Positions 1-8,099 are shown, counted from the stretch's first letter. The stretch: DNA of 64,000 nucleotides from Dryocola sp036489025 (GCA_036489025.1 DASXGN010000040.1:1-64000); one strand, 5' to 3'. Made by a program: numbers and translations. Notes: generated by a model from the letters alone, not told the origin.

Positions 1-1
1 G

Positions 2-136
2 GGCAACATTCAGGATGCCGACTTCGCCAGCGAAGCGTCTTCCATGACCCGTAACCAGATGCTGGCGCAGACCAGCATGTCGATGCTGAAGCAGTCCAAC
101 AGCATGTCCGGCATGGTGATGTCCCTGCTGGGCTAA
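2..136 (+). CDS. lafA: Lateral flagellin, C-terminal fragment (5' end outside window)
   Basis: The open frame enters from the left edge and gives 44 residues before TAA at 134-136. It has the look of a flagellin C-terminal D0 helix: it is rich in Met, Gln, Ser and Ala, has the segment NIQDADFASEAS followed by a Thr-Arg-Asn-Gln helix, and ends in SLLG. Flagellin C-termini typically carry an (E/D)AD(F/Y)A pattern here. The gene directly downstream encodes a FliD-like cap protein, and the following genes match the lateral (Flag-2) system, so this is most likely the lateral flagellin LafA rather than FliC. The 5' end is not visible, so length and promoter cannot be judged. Confidence 0.85.
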   Translation, partial: GNIQDADFASEASSMTRNQMLAQTSMSMLKQSNSMSGMVMSLLG

Positions 137-156
137 GTCCGGCTGACATGATGAAT

Positions 157-182
157 AAAACACCGCTGTATGGCGGTGTTTT
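157..182 (+). terminator. Rho-independent terminator after lafA
   Basis: A perfect 10-bp stem (AAAACACCGC at 157-166 with GCGGTGTTTT at 173-182) has a 6-nt loop and is followed by more T residues. It lies about 20 nt after the flagellin stop codon. It should end the flagellin transcript and separate it from the lafB operon. Confidence 0.9.
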
Positions 183-273
183 TATTTCTGACTTTCCTCC
201 TTCCTCTTTCCGCATTCGGCGGAAGTTAAGCTTCCCCATTGCGTTAAGTATGTTGATTTCATTGGTGTTAAAG

Positions 274-290
274 TTGGCACGCTACTTGCT
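274..290 (+). promoter_or_regulatory. Sigma-54 (RpoN) promoter of the lafB-U operon
   Basis: TTGGCAC at 274-280 and TTGCT at 286-290 match the RpoN -24/-12 consensus (TGGCACG-N4-TTGCW) with correct spacing. Transcription would begin near 300, leaving a leader of about 45 nt before lafB at 346. Lateral flagellar systems encode a RpoN-dependent activator (LafK), so this promoter fits the expected hierarchy, with lafS then supplying sigma-28. LafK itself is not in the window. Confidence 0.85.
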
Positions 291-345
291 TATACTAAAG
301 TGTATTCGCTTTTAAACGTAGGGCTGGTGTGCCTGGAGAACCGAG

Positions 346-1665
346 ATGTCTGACTTATCTAGCCTTGATCCACAGACCCTGGCCACTCAGCTGGCGGGTT
401 ACGACATTATGGCGATGCAAACGGCGCTGAAAAAGCAAACCAGCAGCCTGCAAGCGCAGCAAACGGCGCTCACCGCATTGCGTACGGCGATGACTACCTT
501 CCGCACGGCATTGACCGATCTGAATAAGACGGATAACGGTATGTTGCAAAACACCGCGACGACCAACGTAGACGGGATTGCGACGGTGACCGCCAACTCA
601 ACGGCACAAAAGGGCAGCTACAGCGTTTTTGTGAAGCAGCTGGCATCGCAGCATCAGATGGCCTACGACAATCTCACCGATGACGATATCAAAAACGCCA
701 CCGGCACGATGAGCATCACCATCAACGGTGAGTCGGTCGATATCGAAATGGACGGTCTGAAAAGTCTCTCCGATCTGACCGGGGCGATTAACAACTCGGA
801 AGATAACCCGGGCGTGACGGCTTCGCTGATTCGCACCGATGGCCAGGTCAGCCTGATGTTCAGCAGCGACGAAACCGGCGCGAAGAACGTGGTTGAGATT
901 GATGCCAGTAACATGGACAGCGCCAGCGCGGATAAATTTGCTGCGTCTAATCAGGAAACCATCACCAAAGCGGCCGATGCGATTTTCCGCCTGGGCGACA
1001 GCACAAAAGAGTACACCAGCAGCTCGAATACCCTCGATAAGCTGATTGACGGCGTGACCATTGAGCTGACCAAAGCGCAGGCGGAGGGCGATGCGCCGCT
1101 GCGTATCAACGTCGGCACCGACAGCTCTGCAACTAAAGATCAGGTTCAGAGCTTTGTTGACGCCTATAACGCGATGCGCAGTTCGTTGAACTCTTTAACC
1201 GCCAGCGGCAGTGGTGATACCACGCGAGGGGCGTTTGCAGGCGATTCTGGAATAGCTTCTCTGGACCGCGAAATGAACGACGTTCTGCGCACCCAGTTCG
1301 GCGGCAAGGACATGACCTCTTATGGGATTACCGCGGATAAAGACGGCAATCTGACCATCGACAGCGAGAAGCTGGACGATGCCTTAAAAGAGGATCCTAC
1401 CGGGTTGACGACGCTGTTTAACGGCAACGACGGGCTTATCAAGAAAATGGATAAGTCGATGGATAAATACCTTAACTCGACCAACGGGCTGCTGAAAGGC
1501 CGTCAGGACACTCTTGACCGCCAGCAGACTGAAATTGACGGCAAGACTGACAAAATTAACGCGCGTTATGAGACTTCGTACAACCGCTATCTCAAGCAGT
1601 TTACGCAGCTGCAATCCATCATGACGCAGATGAACAACACCATGAGTATGTTTGGTTTAGCCTAA
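346..1665 (+). CDS. lafB: Lateral flagellar filament cap protein (FliD-like)
   Basis: This 439-residue protein is the FliD-family cap that sits at the filament tip and folds exported flagellin. The N-terminal region (about 1-110) has the FliD_N pattern, with long Gln/Ala/Thr heptads (ALKKQTSSLQAQQTALTALR). The C-terminal part (about 225-420) carries FliD_C features, including QSFVDAYNAM and a final coiled segment with repeated Asp/Gln/Met. Its length is slightly below that of primary FliD. The start has a clear GGAG ribosome site 8 nt upstream and follows the sigma-54 promoter at 274-290. It is the first gene of a tightly packed eight-gene operon ending at 6509. Confidence 0.9.
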   Translation: MSDLSSLDPQTLATQLAGYDIMAMQTALKKQTSSLQAQQTALTALRTAMTTFRTALTDLNKTDNGMLQNTATTNVDGIATVTANSTAQKGSYSVFVKQLASQHQMAYDNLTDDDIKNATGTMSITINGESVDIEMDGLKSLSDLTGAINNSEDNPGVTASLIRTDGQVSLMFSSDETGAKNVVEIDASNMDSASADKFAASNQETITKAADAIFRLGDSTKEYTSSSNTLDKLIDGVTIELTKAQAEGDAPLRINVGTDSSATKDQVQSFVDAYNAMRSSLNSLTASGSGDTTRGAFAGDSGIASLDREMNDVLRTQFGGKDMTSYGITADKDGNLTIDSEKLDDALKEDPTGLTTLFNGNDGLIKKMDKSMDKYLNSTNGLLKGRQDTLDRQQTEIDGKTDKINARYETSYNRYLKQFTQLQSIMTQMNNTMSMFGLA

Positions 1666-1681
1666 GGGAAGGCAGTGTTTT

Positions 1682-2077
1682 ATGTATGGTTCTGAACCCG
1701 ATGGCTTCGGCCAGTATCAGCAGTCGGACCTGGCAATTCAGGCGGCTGCAGCCAATCCTCATCAGCTGGTGCTGATGCTTTTCAACGGCCTGATGGACGA
1801 GCTGGTCCGCGCGAAAAGCCATATTGTTGCCAAACGCTACGAGCGCAAAGTGGCGAGCATCAATAAGTGCATCGATATCCTGAACGCGCTGACCAGCGCG
1901 CTGGACTATGAGAAGGGCGGTGAACTGGCATTAAGCCTCGCCAATCTTTATGACTACTGCGTGTATCGCCTGTATGACGCCAGCCACAAGCTGTCGGTGG
2001 AGTACATCGTGGAAGTGGAAAAGATCCTCGGTAATCTGCAGGAAGGCTGGGAAAAAATGGGTCAGCAAAATGGATGA
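1682..2077 (+). CDS. lafC: Lateral flagellin export chaperone (FliS-like)
   Basis: This 131-residue FliS family member is a cytosolic chaperone that holds the flagellin C-terminus before export. The typical FliS features are visible: an early Tyr-rich stretch, the core segment PHQLVLMLFNGLMDELVRAK (about residues 28-47), and the later LSLANLYDYCVYRLYDAS region. The gene is 16 nt after lafB with a GGGAAGG ribosome site. Its end overlaps the start of the next gene by 8 nt, which suggests translational coupling. The length matches the family norm. Confidence 0.9.
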   Translation: MYGSEPDGFGQYQQSDLAIQAAAANPHQLVLMLFNGLMDELVRAKSHIVAKRYERKVASINKCIDILNALTSALDYEKGGELALSLANLYDYCVYRLYDASHKLSVEYIVEVEKILGNLQEGWEKMGQQNG

Positions 2078-2375
2078 TATTCAGGTCATCCATTATCTGG
2101 GACGCGCGCTGACGCAGGCGGCCAGCCAAAGCGACTGGTCGCAGGTGCAAGAGGTGGACAAACAGATTGCTGCCCTGCTTTCGACGCTGAGCGGTACGCC
2201 GCTCAGCGATGAAAAACGCGCGGCGCTTAAGGCTTTGCAGCAAATTCACCGTCAGGTTAACGAAACCTGCCGTCTGGAAAGCGAAGACCTGGAGCGAAAA
2301 ATGGCGCTGGGGCGTCGTAATCGCGAAGGGGCCGTTGCCTATGCCGCATTTATGGACGATGAGGATTTGCGCTGA
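2070..2375 (+). CDS. lafD: Putative lateral flagellar chaperone (FliT-like, LafD)
   Basis: This 101-residue, highly charged and mostly helical protein has no signal or membrane segment. Its position after the FliS homologue matches fliT in primary flagellar operons and lafD in lateral systems, where the product is thought to be a cap-protein chaperone. Sequence similarity to FliT is not obvious by eye, so the function is inferred from position and size. I chose ATG at 2070, overlapping lafC by 8 nt; a longer frame open from 1950 would lie mostly inside lafC. The stop shares one base with the next start (TGATG). Confidence 0.75.
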   Translation: MDDIQVIHYLGRALTQAASQSDWSQVQEVDKQIAALLSTLSGTPLSDEKRAALKALQQIHRQVNETCRLESEDLERKMALGRRNREGAVAYAAFMDDEDLR

Positions 2376-3487
2376 TGGATATGCCAGTTTCCGGCGCGCC
2401 CGCCGCGTCAAACACGTCTGGTTCCACGACGGCTTCGGGCCTGCCGATTGCCGCGAATACTTCTGCTCAGCCGAACGTTTCCGCACGGCCGGCTCAGCAA
2501 ACCATTGACCCCACGCAGTCGGCACCCGCCGAGCAGCAAACGGCGTTTAACGATGCGCTGCTCAGCATTCTTAACGGCCTTCTGCAAGGGCAGGGGAAAG
2601 AAGCGAAACCGCTGATTGTTGCCGGGGCCGCCACGGATAAAAGCGATGAGAAGAAAGGCGAAGAGTCAGATACCACTCTGGCCGCTCAAAACGCTTCTCC
2701 CCAGCAGATGCTCGACGCGCTGCTGATGGCAAGCCAGCAGCCGATTAAGCCGGTGACGCTGAGCAGCACGCCAACGCAAACCGGGGAAAACCTGCTGATG
2801 AACCACCGCTCCGGGACGAACGGTAACGGCGGAATTGCGCCGCTGATGAGCCCGGTACAGACCGCCAGCGCTCCGTCAGCTGTCGACCTGGGCGTACAGC
2901 CGACGACGGCGATGCCAAAAGGTATGCAGGCCGTTGTTCCCCAGCCGCTGCTGGCCACGCTGACCGAAGGGCCCGCCCCGGTTAATAACGCGATCCCCGC
3001 TGCGGGTTCGGCGGCTTTAGGCGCTGAAAAAGCACCTTCTTTCCAGGCGCAGCTTGCCACGGTAAAGCTTGACGGCGGGGAAGACCGCTTAGCGCAGCAG
3101 CTCCATGCGGCGCTGGGCGAGCGCCTGCAGGTGCAGGTCAAAAACCAGATCCAGCACGCCACTATCCGCTTAGATCCGCCGGATATGGGCAAGATCGATA
3201 TTTCTATGCAAATCGAAAATGGCCGCATGCAGGTGCACATTAATGCCAGCCAGGGTGAAGTTTATCGTGCGCTCCAGCAGGTCAGTAACGATCTGCGCCA
3301 GAGCCTGACGGAGCAGAACTTTATGCAGGTGAACGTGCAGGTTTCGTCCCAGTCAGGCCAGCAGCAGGGGGGCAAAGAGCAGCCGTTCGCGGATTCCCAG
3401 GCTGCCGTGCTGGCTGCGGCTGAGCAAGAAAATGATTCGCAGGGTGCAGACCGCCGCGAAGATGATTCCGTATTACTGACCGTATAA
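2375..3487 (+). CDS. lafE: Lateral flagellar hook-length control protein (FliK-like)
   Basis: This 370-residue protein has the FliK layout. A long low-complexity region rich in Ala/Ser/Thr/Pro/Gln (about 1-220) is followed by a compact Flg_hook domain (about 230-325) with the signature LDPPDMGKIDISMQIENG and a helix containing VSNDLRQSLTEQNF. A polar Gln-rich tail ends the protein. FliK measures hook length and switches the export apparatus to late substrates. The start codon overlaps the lafD stop by one base. Composition of the first half is typical of FliK rulers, which diverge quickly, so the call rests on the C-terminal domain and operon position. Confidence 0.88.
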   Translation: MDMPVSGAPAASNTSGSTTASGLPIAANTSAQPNVSARPAQQTIDPTQSAPAEQQTAFNDALLSILNGLLQGQGKEAKPLIVAGAATDKSDEKKGEESDTTLAAQNASPQQMLDALLMASQQPIKPVTLSSTPTQTGENLLMNHRSGTNGNGGIAPLMSPVQTASAPSAVDLGVQPTTAMPKGMQAVVPQPLLATLTEGPAPVNNAIPAAGSAALGAEKAPSFQAQLATVKLDGGEDRLAQQLHAALGERLQVQVKNQIQHATIRLDPPDMGKIDISMQIENGRMQVHINASQGEVYRALQQVSNDLRQSLTEQNFMQVNVQVSSQSGQQQGGKEQPFADSQAAVLAAAEQENDSQGADRREDDSVLLTV

Positions 3488-3500
3488 GACGAAAACAACT

Positions 3501-3968
3501 ATGACCGTAAAAACTTTTTCCTTAGGCCTCGTTATCGCACTGATCGCGGCGGTTTTTGCCGCCGGGTTAACCGTAGTGGGCACGCACATGCTCAAAGACG
3601 AAAGTGGCATTTCCGCCATTACCGAAGTTTTCAAATCTAAAAAAGAAGACAGTGTGGTGGAGTTCGTTGAAATCAAAAACATCATCATCACCCTGAAAAG
3701 CGACAGCAGCAAAGAGCGCTACCTGCTGCTCGGTCTGGCGCTGACCACTGACGATCCGCACAACACCAAGCGTACCGAAGAGATGATCCCTGCGATTCGC
3801 GGCGCGACTGTAAATCAGCTTTCCGACATGGAATATGACGCGGTGCGGGCGATGAGCGTCAATGAACTGCGGGAAAAATTACTCGTTGCCTATACAGAGC
3901 GCTTCAAAAGCCTGAATAGCAGCATGCCTTTTAAAGACGTGATCATCAGCAAGATGGTCTTCCAGTAA
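3501..3968 (+). CDS. lafF: FliL-like lateral flagellar basal body protein
   Basis: This 155-residue protein has one N-terminal membrane segment (about residues 7-27, FSLGLVIALIAAVFAAGLTV) and a periplasmic domain in the style of FliL. The periplasmic part contains KNIIITLKSDSSKERYLLLGL and ends with FKDVIISKMVFQ, where FliL proteins end in a similar beta strand. FliL associates with the stator around the MS ring. The gene follows lafE by 13 nt and precedes the sigma factor and stator genes, matching the order reported for lateral flagellar clusters. Confidence 0.85.
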   Translation: MTVKTFSLGLVIALIAAVFAAGLTVVGTHMLKDESGISAITEVFKSKKEDSVVEFVEIKNIIITLKSDSSKERYLLLGLALTTDDPHNTKRTEEMIPAIRGATVNQLSDMEYDAVRAMSVNELREKLLVAYTERFKSLNSSMPFKDVIISKMVFQ

Positions 3969-3990
3969 GTAGCCAAAACGATTGAACCAG

Positions 3991-4680
3991 ATGATGGATT
4001 TTATTGCTGACGATGCGCTGACACCGGCGGAAGAGGCGCGTTACATCAACGCTTACCTCCCGCTGGTGCATCGCATTGTTAAGCAGCTTGCCTATCAGGC
4101 CAGCAGCGTAATGGACAAAGAGGATATGGAGCAGATTGCCCTGATGGGGCTGCTCTCTTCTCTGCGTCGTTACGGGCATCCCGATGAGCAGTTTGCCGCC
4201 TATGCCGTGCATCGCATTCGCGGTGCCATTCTTGATGAGCTACGCCAGCTCGACTGGCGCCCGCGCCGGCTGCGGCAGAAAACTCACAAGCTCAACGATG
4301 CCATTCGCGAAGTCGCCCGCGAGCTGGGGAAAACGCCGAATTTTGAAGATCTGGCCGCGCGGCTGGATATCACCGCGGATGAGTATCAGGAATACCTGCT
4401 GCTCGACTGCGCGAAATCAATGGAAAGCCTCGATGAAATACTCGGCGGTGAGACCTGTACGGGCGCGCTAAACAGCCGTCCTCTGGAAGATGAAGTGATG
4501 ACCAGCCGCACGTTGCGCAGCGCGCTGGCAAGCCTGGATGAACGTGAGCAGCTCATTTTGACGCTCTACTACCAGCATGAGTTGAGCCTAAAAGAGATTG
4601 CCCTGGTGCTGGAATTAACCGAAGCCCGCGTCTGTCAGCTCAACAAAAAAATCGCGCAAAAAATTAAGAGCTTCTTTTAA
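3991..4680 (+). CDS. lafS: Lateral flagellar sigma-28 factor
   Basis: This protein of about 229 residues belongs to the FliA/sigma-28 family and would transcribe late lateral flagellar genes such as the flagellin gene. Visible parts are sigma region 2 (YLPLVHRIVKQLAY, DMEQIALMGLLSSLRRY, YAVHRIRGAILDELRQLDW), region 3 (LNDAIREVARELGKTPNFED) and region 4 with the helix-turn-helix LSLKEIALVLELTEARVCQL. The start is uncertain. ATG at 3991 or 3994 and TTG at 3982 are all possible and none has a strong ribosome site; I use 3991. No anti-sigma gene is visible in the window. Confidence 0.88.
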   Translation: MMDFIADDALTPAEEARYINAYLPLVHRIVKQLAYQASSVMDKEDMEQIALMGLLSSLRRYGHPDEQFAAYAVHRIRGAILDELRQLDWRPRRLRQKTHKLNDAIREVARELGKTPNFEDLAARLDITADEYQEYLLLDCAKSMESLDEILGGETCTGALNSRPLEDEVMTSRTLRSALASLDEREQLILTLYYQHELSLKEIALVLELTEARVCQLNKKIAQKIKSFF

Positions 4681-4692
4681 GTTGGAACCCCC

Positions 4693-5556
4693 ATGCAGAA
4701 ATTATTAGGTTTGATCATTATTTTCGGCTGCGTCATCGGCGGCTTTATACACTCGGGCGGCCACATGGCGGCGTTCTGGCAGCCGGGTGAAATCGTTATT
4801 ATTTTGGGTGCCGGTTTTGGCGCCATGGTGCTGGCTAACCCGAAGGCGGTGCTGGCAGAAATGTACCGTCAGTTCCGCGGCGTGCTGCGTAAAAACGAAC
4901 ATACCGATGAGTATCAGCGTCAGATTCTGATGTTGCTGTATGAACTGCTTGAGCTGGTGCAGGACGGCGGTCTTAAAGTGCTTGATGAGCATATCGAAGT
5001 CCCGGAAAGCAGCACGCTATTTCAAAAATACCCGCTGATCCTGCGGGACAAAGCGCTGATGACCTTCATTGCCGACAACTTCCGTCTGATGGCGATGGGC
5101 AAAATTAACGAGCACGAGCTGGAAGGGATCCTCGAACAGGAACTGGTGGCGATGGAGGAAGACCTCCTGCAGCCGTCCCGCTCTTTGCAGCGTACCGCGG
5201 AAGCGATGCCCGGCTTCGGTATTTGCGCCGCGGTACTGGGGATCATCATCACCATGCAGTCCATCGACGGATCCATCGCCGTGATCGGCGTGAAGGTTGC
5301 CGCCGCGCTGGTCGGGACTTTCCTTGGGGTCTTCTTCTGCTACTGCCTGATGGATCCGGTGGCTAACGCCATGGAACAGCGCACCAAGAAACAGATGGCC
5401 GTGCTGGAATGCGTGCGTACCGTGCTGGTTAACCACGTTGCGGGCAAGCCAACTTTGCTGGCGGTTGATGCCGGGCGCAAAATGCTGCCGATGGATGCCA
5501 AGCCAACCTTCGCCACGCTGGACGGCTGGGTGAACCAGATGACGGGTGAAGCGTAA
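4693..5556 (+). CDS. lafT: Lateral flagellar stator protein (MotA-like)
   Basis: This 287-residue inner-membrane protein is the MotA-family half of the stator. Membrane segments are visible at about 2-20, 30-50, 170-190 and 200-222. The conserved MotA motif around PGFGICAAVLGIIITM precedes the third segment, and a large cytoplasmic loop lies between segments two and three. With LafU it forms an ion channel that turns the lateral motor. The stop overlaps the lafU start by one base (TAATG). Whether it couples protons or sodium cannot be settled here; enterobacterial systems are generally proton driven. Confidence 0.92.
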   Translation: MQKLLGLIIIFGCVIGGFIHSGGHMAAFWQPGEIVIILGAGFGAMVLANPKAVLAEMYRQFRGVLRKNEHTDEYQRQILMLLYELLELVQDGGLKVLDEHIEVPESSTLFQKYPLILRDKALMTFIADNFRLMAMGKINEHELEGILEQELVAMEEDLLQPSRSLQRTAEAMPGFGICAAVLGIIITMQSIDGSIAVIGVKVAAALVGTFLGVFFCYCLMDPVANAMEQRTKKQMAVLECVRTVLVNHVAGKPTLLAVDAGRKMLPMDAKPTFATLDGWVNQMTGEA

Positions 5557-6509
5557 TGCGAGGCAAGGCCAAGGGGCATACCACCATCATCAAACGCTCC
5601 TCACGCAAGCATCATGACGCGGTTCATGGCGGCGCGTGGAAGGTTGCTTTCGCCGACTTTACCCTCGCGATGATGGCGCTGTTTATGGTGCTGTGGATCA
5701 TGGGCTCGGTCACCGAGGAAGAGCGTAAAGAGGTGGTCTCGCTGCTTAACGGCGAATCCATTTTTGACGGCAACAGCATTACCCCGGTCACCCAGCCAAA
5801 CGGTTCGGGCGGCCAGGTTTCCGTGATTTCAGGCCGTTCCGGCTCCGGGGAGAGCGATAATCCGGAGATTAAAAAAGATCTGGAAGCGTTAAAACAGCTT
5901 TCCGCGACGGCGGCGAAGAGCGAAAGCCTCAAGGACGTCAACGGGCGTTCAGAGCGGGAGATTGAGGACCTGGCGCGGGTGATCATGAAAATCACTTCCG
6001 CCTACGACGCGCAGTCCAACCTGAAAATTGAAATTGTGCCGCAGGGGCTGCGCATTCTGGTGCAGGACGACCAGAAGCGAGAAATGTTCCAGCGCAGCAG
6101 CGCGGTGCTGACGCCGTTCTTCAAACGCCTGCTCACCGAATTTGCTTCGGCGCTGAATACCATCGACAACAAAATTATTATCACCGGGCACACCGACGCC
6201 ACGCATTTTCGCGATCAGGAGTTGTATAACAACTGGAATCTGTCCGGCGAGCGAGCCATGCAGGCGCGCAGGGCATTGACCAAAGGCGGCCTGGATCAGA
6301 ACAAGATTTTGCAGGTCAGCGGGATGGCCGATCAGATGCTGCTCGATCCGGCACATCCGCTCAGCTCTGCCAACCGTCGAATCGAAATTATGGTGCTGAC
6401 GCATTCCGCCAGCGATTCGCTTTATCAGTTCTTCGGCCAGCACGGTGAAAAAGTGATTAAGCCGATTGCCGATAAGATTACCCAGGCCGTGCCCACGCAC
6501 AGCCGCTAG
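5556..6509 (+). CDS. lafU: Lateral flagellar stator protein (MotB-like), intact
   Basis: This 317-residue MotB-family protein pairs with LafT. A basic N-terminus is followed by a single membrane helix (WKVAFADFTLAMMALFMVLW, about 28-47) with the conserved ion-binding Asp at residue 34. The C-terminal OmpA-like peptidoglycan-binding domain (about 170-285) contains ITGHTDATHFRD and the final SSANRRIEIMV. E. coli K-12 keeps only a truncated remnant of this gene (mbhA/lafU); this copy is full length with both functional domains. It is the last gene of the laf operon. Confidence 0.92.
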   Translation: MRGKAKGHTTIIKRSSRKHHDAVHGGAWKVAFADFTLAMMALFMVLWIMGSVTEEERKEVVSLLNGESIFDGNSITPVTQPNGSGGQVSVISGRSGSGESDNPEIKKDLEALKQLSATAAKSESLKDVNGRSEREIEDLARVIMKITSAYDAQSNLKIEIVPQGLRILVQDDQKREMFQRSSAVLTPFFKRLLTEFASALNTIDNKIIITGHTDATHFRDQELYNNWNLSGERAMQARRALTKGGLDQNKILQVSGMADQMLLDPAHPLSSANRRIEIMVLTHSASDSLYQFFGQHGEKVIKPIADKITQAVPTHSR

Positions 6510-6553
6510 CGTTGTTTAACCTCAGGTAGCCCGTTTTGTTCGCTTTATTTCGC

Positions 6554-7372
6554 ATGTCATTAGTGTCCACTTTTCCGCCTGCGCCGGTTCTCTTCCGGCT
6601 TAAGGCGGGACTTTTTTTTCCGCTGCTGCTTTGCGTGCTGTGGTCAGGTTTTGCCTGCGCGGCGCCGGTCAAAAAGACGGCTGTTAAAAAAGCGACGTCG
6701 GCCGCTCAGATGCATGATAAAGATGCCCGTGAGCGCATGCGTAACCGTGCGAAACTCCTCACATTAAGAAAAAATAAGCTGGCCGTGGTGCCGCCTACGC
6801 CCGAACAAAAGCGCCGTGAAGCCGCCGAGAAACTGGCCCGGCGCCTGCAAAATCGTGAGCAGCTCGCCATGCATGCCCGCTGGAAACCGGGCCGCTTCGG
6901 CAGCTCGGACGCGCTGCTGCCGCTGCCGACGGAAGAGCTCATGGCGGAGATGAGCAGCCCGCGCGTCGAGTCCACCATTCATAAAGTGATTCATCGGCTC
7001 AAGCAGCAGCTGGGCAAGCCTTACGTCTGGGGCGGGCAAACGCCGACCCAGGGGTTCGACTGTAGCGGTCTGGTCTACTTCGCCTATAACCAGCTGCTGA
7101 GTAAGAAACTGCCGCGCACCGCCGACGGCATGTTCAACGATCGCGGCCTTAAGCACGTGCCGCAGGAAGCATTACGCCGGGGTGACCTGATCTTCTTCCA
7201 GATAAAATCGCGTGAAAAAGCCGACCATGTAGGCGTTTATTTAGGGGACGGGCAGTTTATTGAAGCGCCGCGCACGGGCCTGAATATTCGTATCAGCCAG
7301 CTGGGGGATAACTTCTGGCAGGACCACTATCTGGGGGCCAAAAGAATACTGACCGAAGAGTCGATTTTATAA
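6554..7372 (+). CDS. yafL: Secreted NlpC/P60 peptidase, YafL-like
   Basis: This protein of about 272 residues has an N-terminal export signal (hydrophobic LFFPLLLCVLWSGFACA, cleavage probably near Ala-Ala) and a C-terminal NlpC/P60 domain (about 150-272). The catalytic Cys lies in GFDCSGLVYFAYN and the His in ADHVGVYLGDGQFIEAPRTG. Family members cut murein stem peptides in the periplasm. It resembles E. coli YafL over both the signal-proximal basic region and the peptidase domain (QQLGKPYVWGG, LGAKRILTEESIL). I chose ATG at 6554, giving the YafL-like MSL start; TTG at 6536 is also open. In K-12 yafL lies near the Flag-2 remnant, so linkage to laf genes is shared though the arrangement differs. 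Confidence 0.85.
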   Translation: MSLVSTFPPAPVLFRLKAGLFFPLLLCVLWSGFACAAPVKKTAVKKATSAAQMHDKDARERMRNRAKLLTLRKNKLAVVPPTPEQKRREAAEKLARRLQNREQLAMHARWKPGRFGSSDALLPLPTEELMAEMSSPRVESTIHKVIHRLKQQLGKPYVWGGQTPTQGFDCSGLVYFAYNQLLSKKLPRTADGMFNDRGLKHVPQEALRRGDLIFFQIKSREKADHVGVYLGDGQFIEAPRTGLNIRISQLGDNFWQDHYLGAKRILTEESIL

Positions 7373-7375
7373 CCG

Positions 7376-7465
7376 CTACCAGCGTCGTTCGAGAAACAGC
7401 ACCGCGCCGACCAGCACGGCGAGAATAAAGATAAAGATCAGCATAATCACTATCTCTTCGTCCAT
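7376..7465 (-). CDS. Possible 29-residue single-span membrane protein
   Basis: On the minus strand an ATG at 7463-7465 opens a 29-codon frame ending in TAG at 7376-7378. It starts with four acidic or small residues (MDEE), continues with one hydrophobic helix (IVIMLIFIFILAVLVGAVLF) and ends with LERRW. The charge pattern, acidic outside and Arg-rich inside, is typical of small inner-membrane proteins. No good ribosome site is visible before the ATG, which lowers confidence. It converges with the yafL-like gene, separated by 3 nt. I do not recognise a family. Confidence 0.45.
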   Translation of the reverse strand: MDEEIVIMLIFIFILAVLVGAVLFLERRW

Positions 7466-7559
7466 AGACTGGCCGGGTTGTGAGGCAGACTTATTCAGTC
7501 TGGATCATGGCGCGGAGTGGATAAATGATAGAAAAGTGTGATTGTGAGCACGAATTTTT

Positions 7560-7585
7560 CCCTCTTCCCGGCACGGAGAAGAGGG
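7560..7585. repeat. GC-rich intergenic palindrome (CCCTCTTC/GAAGAGGG)
   Basis: CCCTCTTC at 7560-7567 pairs with GAAGAGGG at 7578-7585 around a 10-nt loop, just beyond the rnk stop on the minus strand. There is no U-run on the rnk-distal side in either direction, so it is a weak terminator at best. It resembles the other CCCTC...GAGGG palindromes at 10692, 16623 and 22794. Confidence 0.6.
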
Positions 7586-7603
7586 GTGATCCCGGGCTGG
7601 ATC

Positions 7604-8014
7604 TTAGCGATGGAACTCGCCCGCCGCCTCCGGCTGGAACTCCAGCGCCAGCACTTCGAGGTTCGTCTGGTTGCCGTTTGGCAGCGTCCAGTTAATGGTA
7701 TTCCCCACTCGTAATCCCAACAGCGCCGCGCCGACCGGAGCCATAACGGACAGCTGACTCACGCTGTCTGTCAGGTTGGCCGGGTAAACCAGCGTGCGCA
7801 CGTGCTCTTCGCCGGACGTTAAATCGCGGAACTTCACGCGGCTGTTCATCGTGACGACATCCGCAGGGATGCTTTCCGGGCTGCACATCTCAGCACGGTC
7901 CAGCTCTGCGTTCAGCGCCTGCGCGACCGGCAGGTTGGCGTACTGCGGCTGCTCCAGAAGGCGGTCGAGGCGTTCGGCATCGAGATCGTTAATGATGATG
8001 GCAGGTCTGGACAT
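7604..8014 (-). CDS. rnk: Regulator of nucleoside diphosphate kinase (GreA/GreB-like fold)
   Basis: This 136-residue protein matches E. coli Rnk closely over its whole length (start MSRPAIIINDLDAERLD, core VTMNSRVKFRDLTSGEEHVRTLVYP, end LEVLALEFQPEAAG). Rnk has an N-terminal coiled-coil and a C-terminal FKBP-like domain related to GreA, binds RNA polymerase and affects nucleotide pools. The ATG at 8014 is preceded by GGAGAG at proper spacing; the slightly longer in-frame ATG at 8041 is unlikely. In E. coli its neighbour is rna; here rna lies 22 kb away at 30225-31031. Confidence 0.95.
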   Translation of the reverse strand: MSRPAIIINDLDAERLDRLLEQPQYANLPVAQALNAELDRAEMCSPESIPADVVTMNSRVKFRDLTSGEEHVRTLVYPANLTDSVSQLSVMAPVGAALLGLRVGNTINWTLPNGNQTNLEVLALEFQPEAAGEFHR

Positions 8015-8075
8015 AATTCTCTCCGTGTAAAAATCAGGCACTCATGTGCGTGGCGTAGAAACCGTACAAAGAAAA

Positions 8076-8099
8076 ACCCTCACCGTAAACGATGAGGGT
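8076..8099 (-). terminator. Rho-independent terminator of the GntP-type permease gene
   Basis: ACCCTCACCG at 8076-8085 pairs with CGATGAGGGT at 8090-8099 (9 of 10 positions) around a TAAA loop. Read on the minus strand the stem is followed by UUUUUC (A-run at 8072-8076 on the plus strand). It ends transcription from the permease gene before rnk. Confidence 0.8.

Noticed and set aside
1860..2525. Open frame of 221 codons antisense to lafC-lafE
   Set aside because: Crosses three well-coupled sense genes and encodes an Arg/Ser-rich product without a domain.
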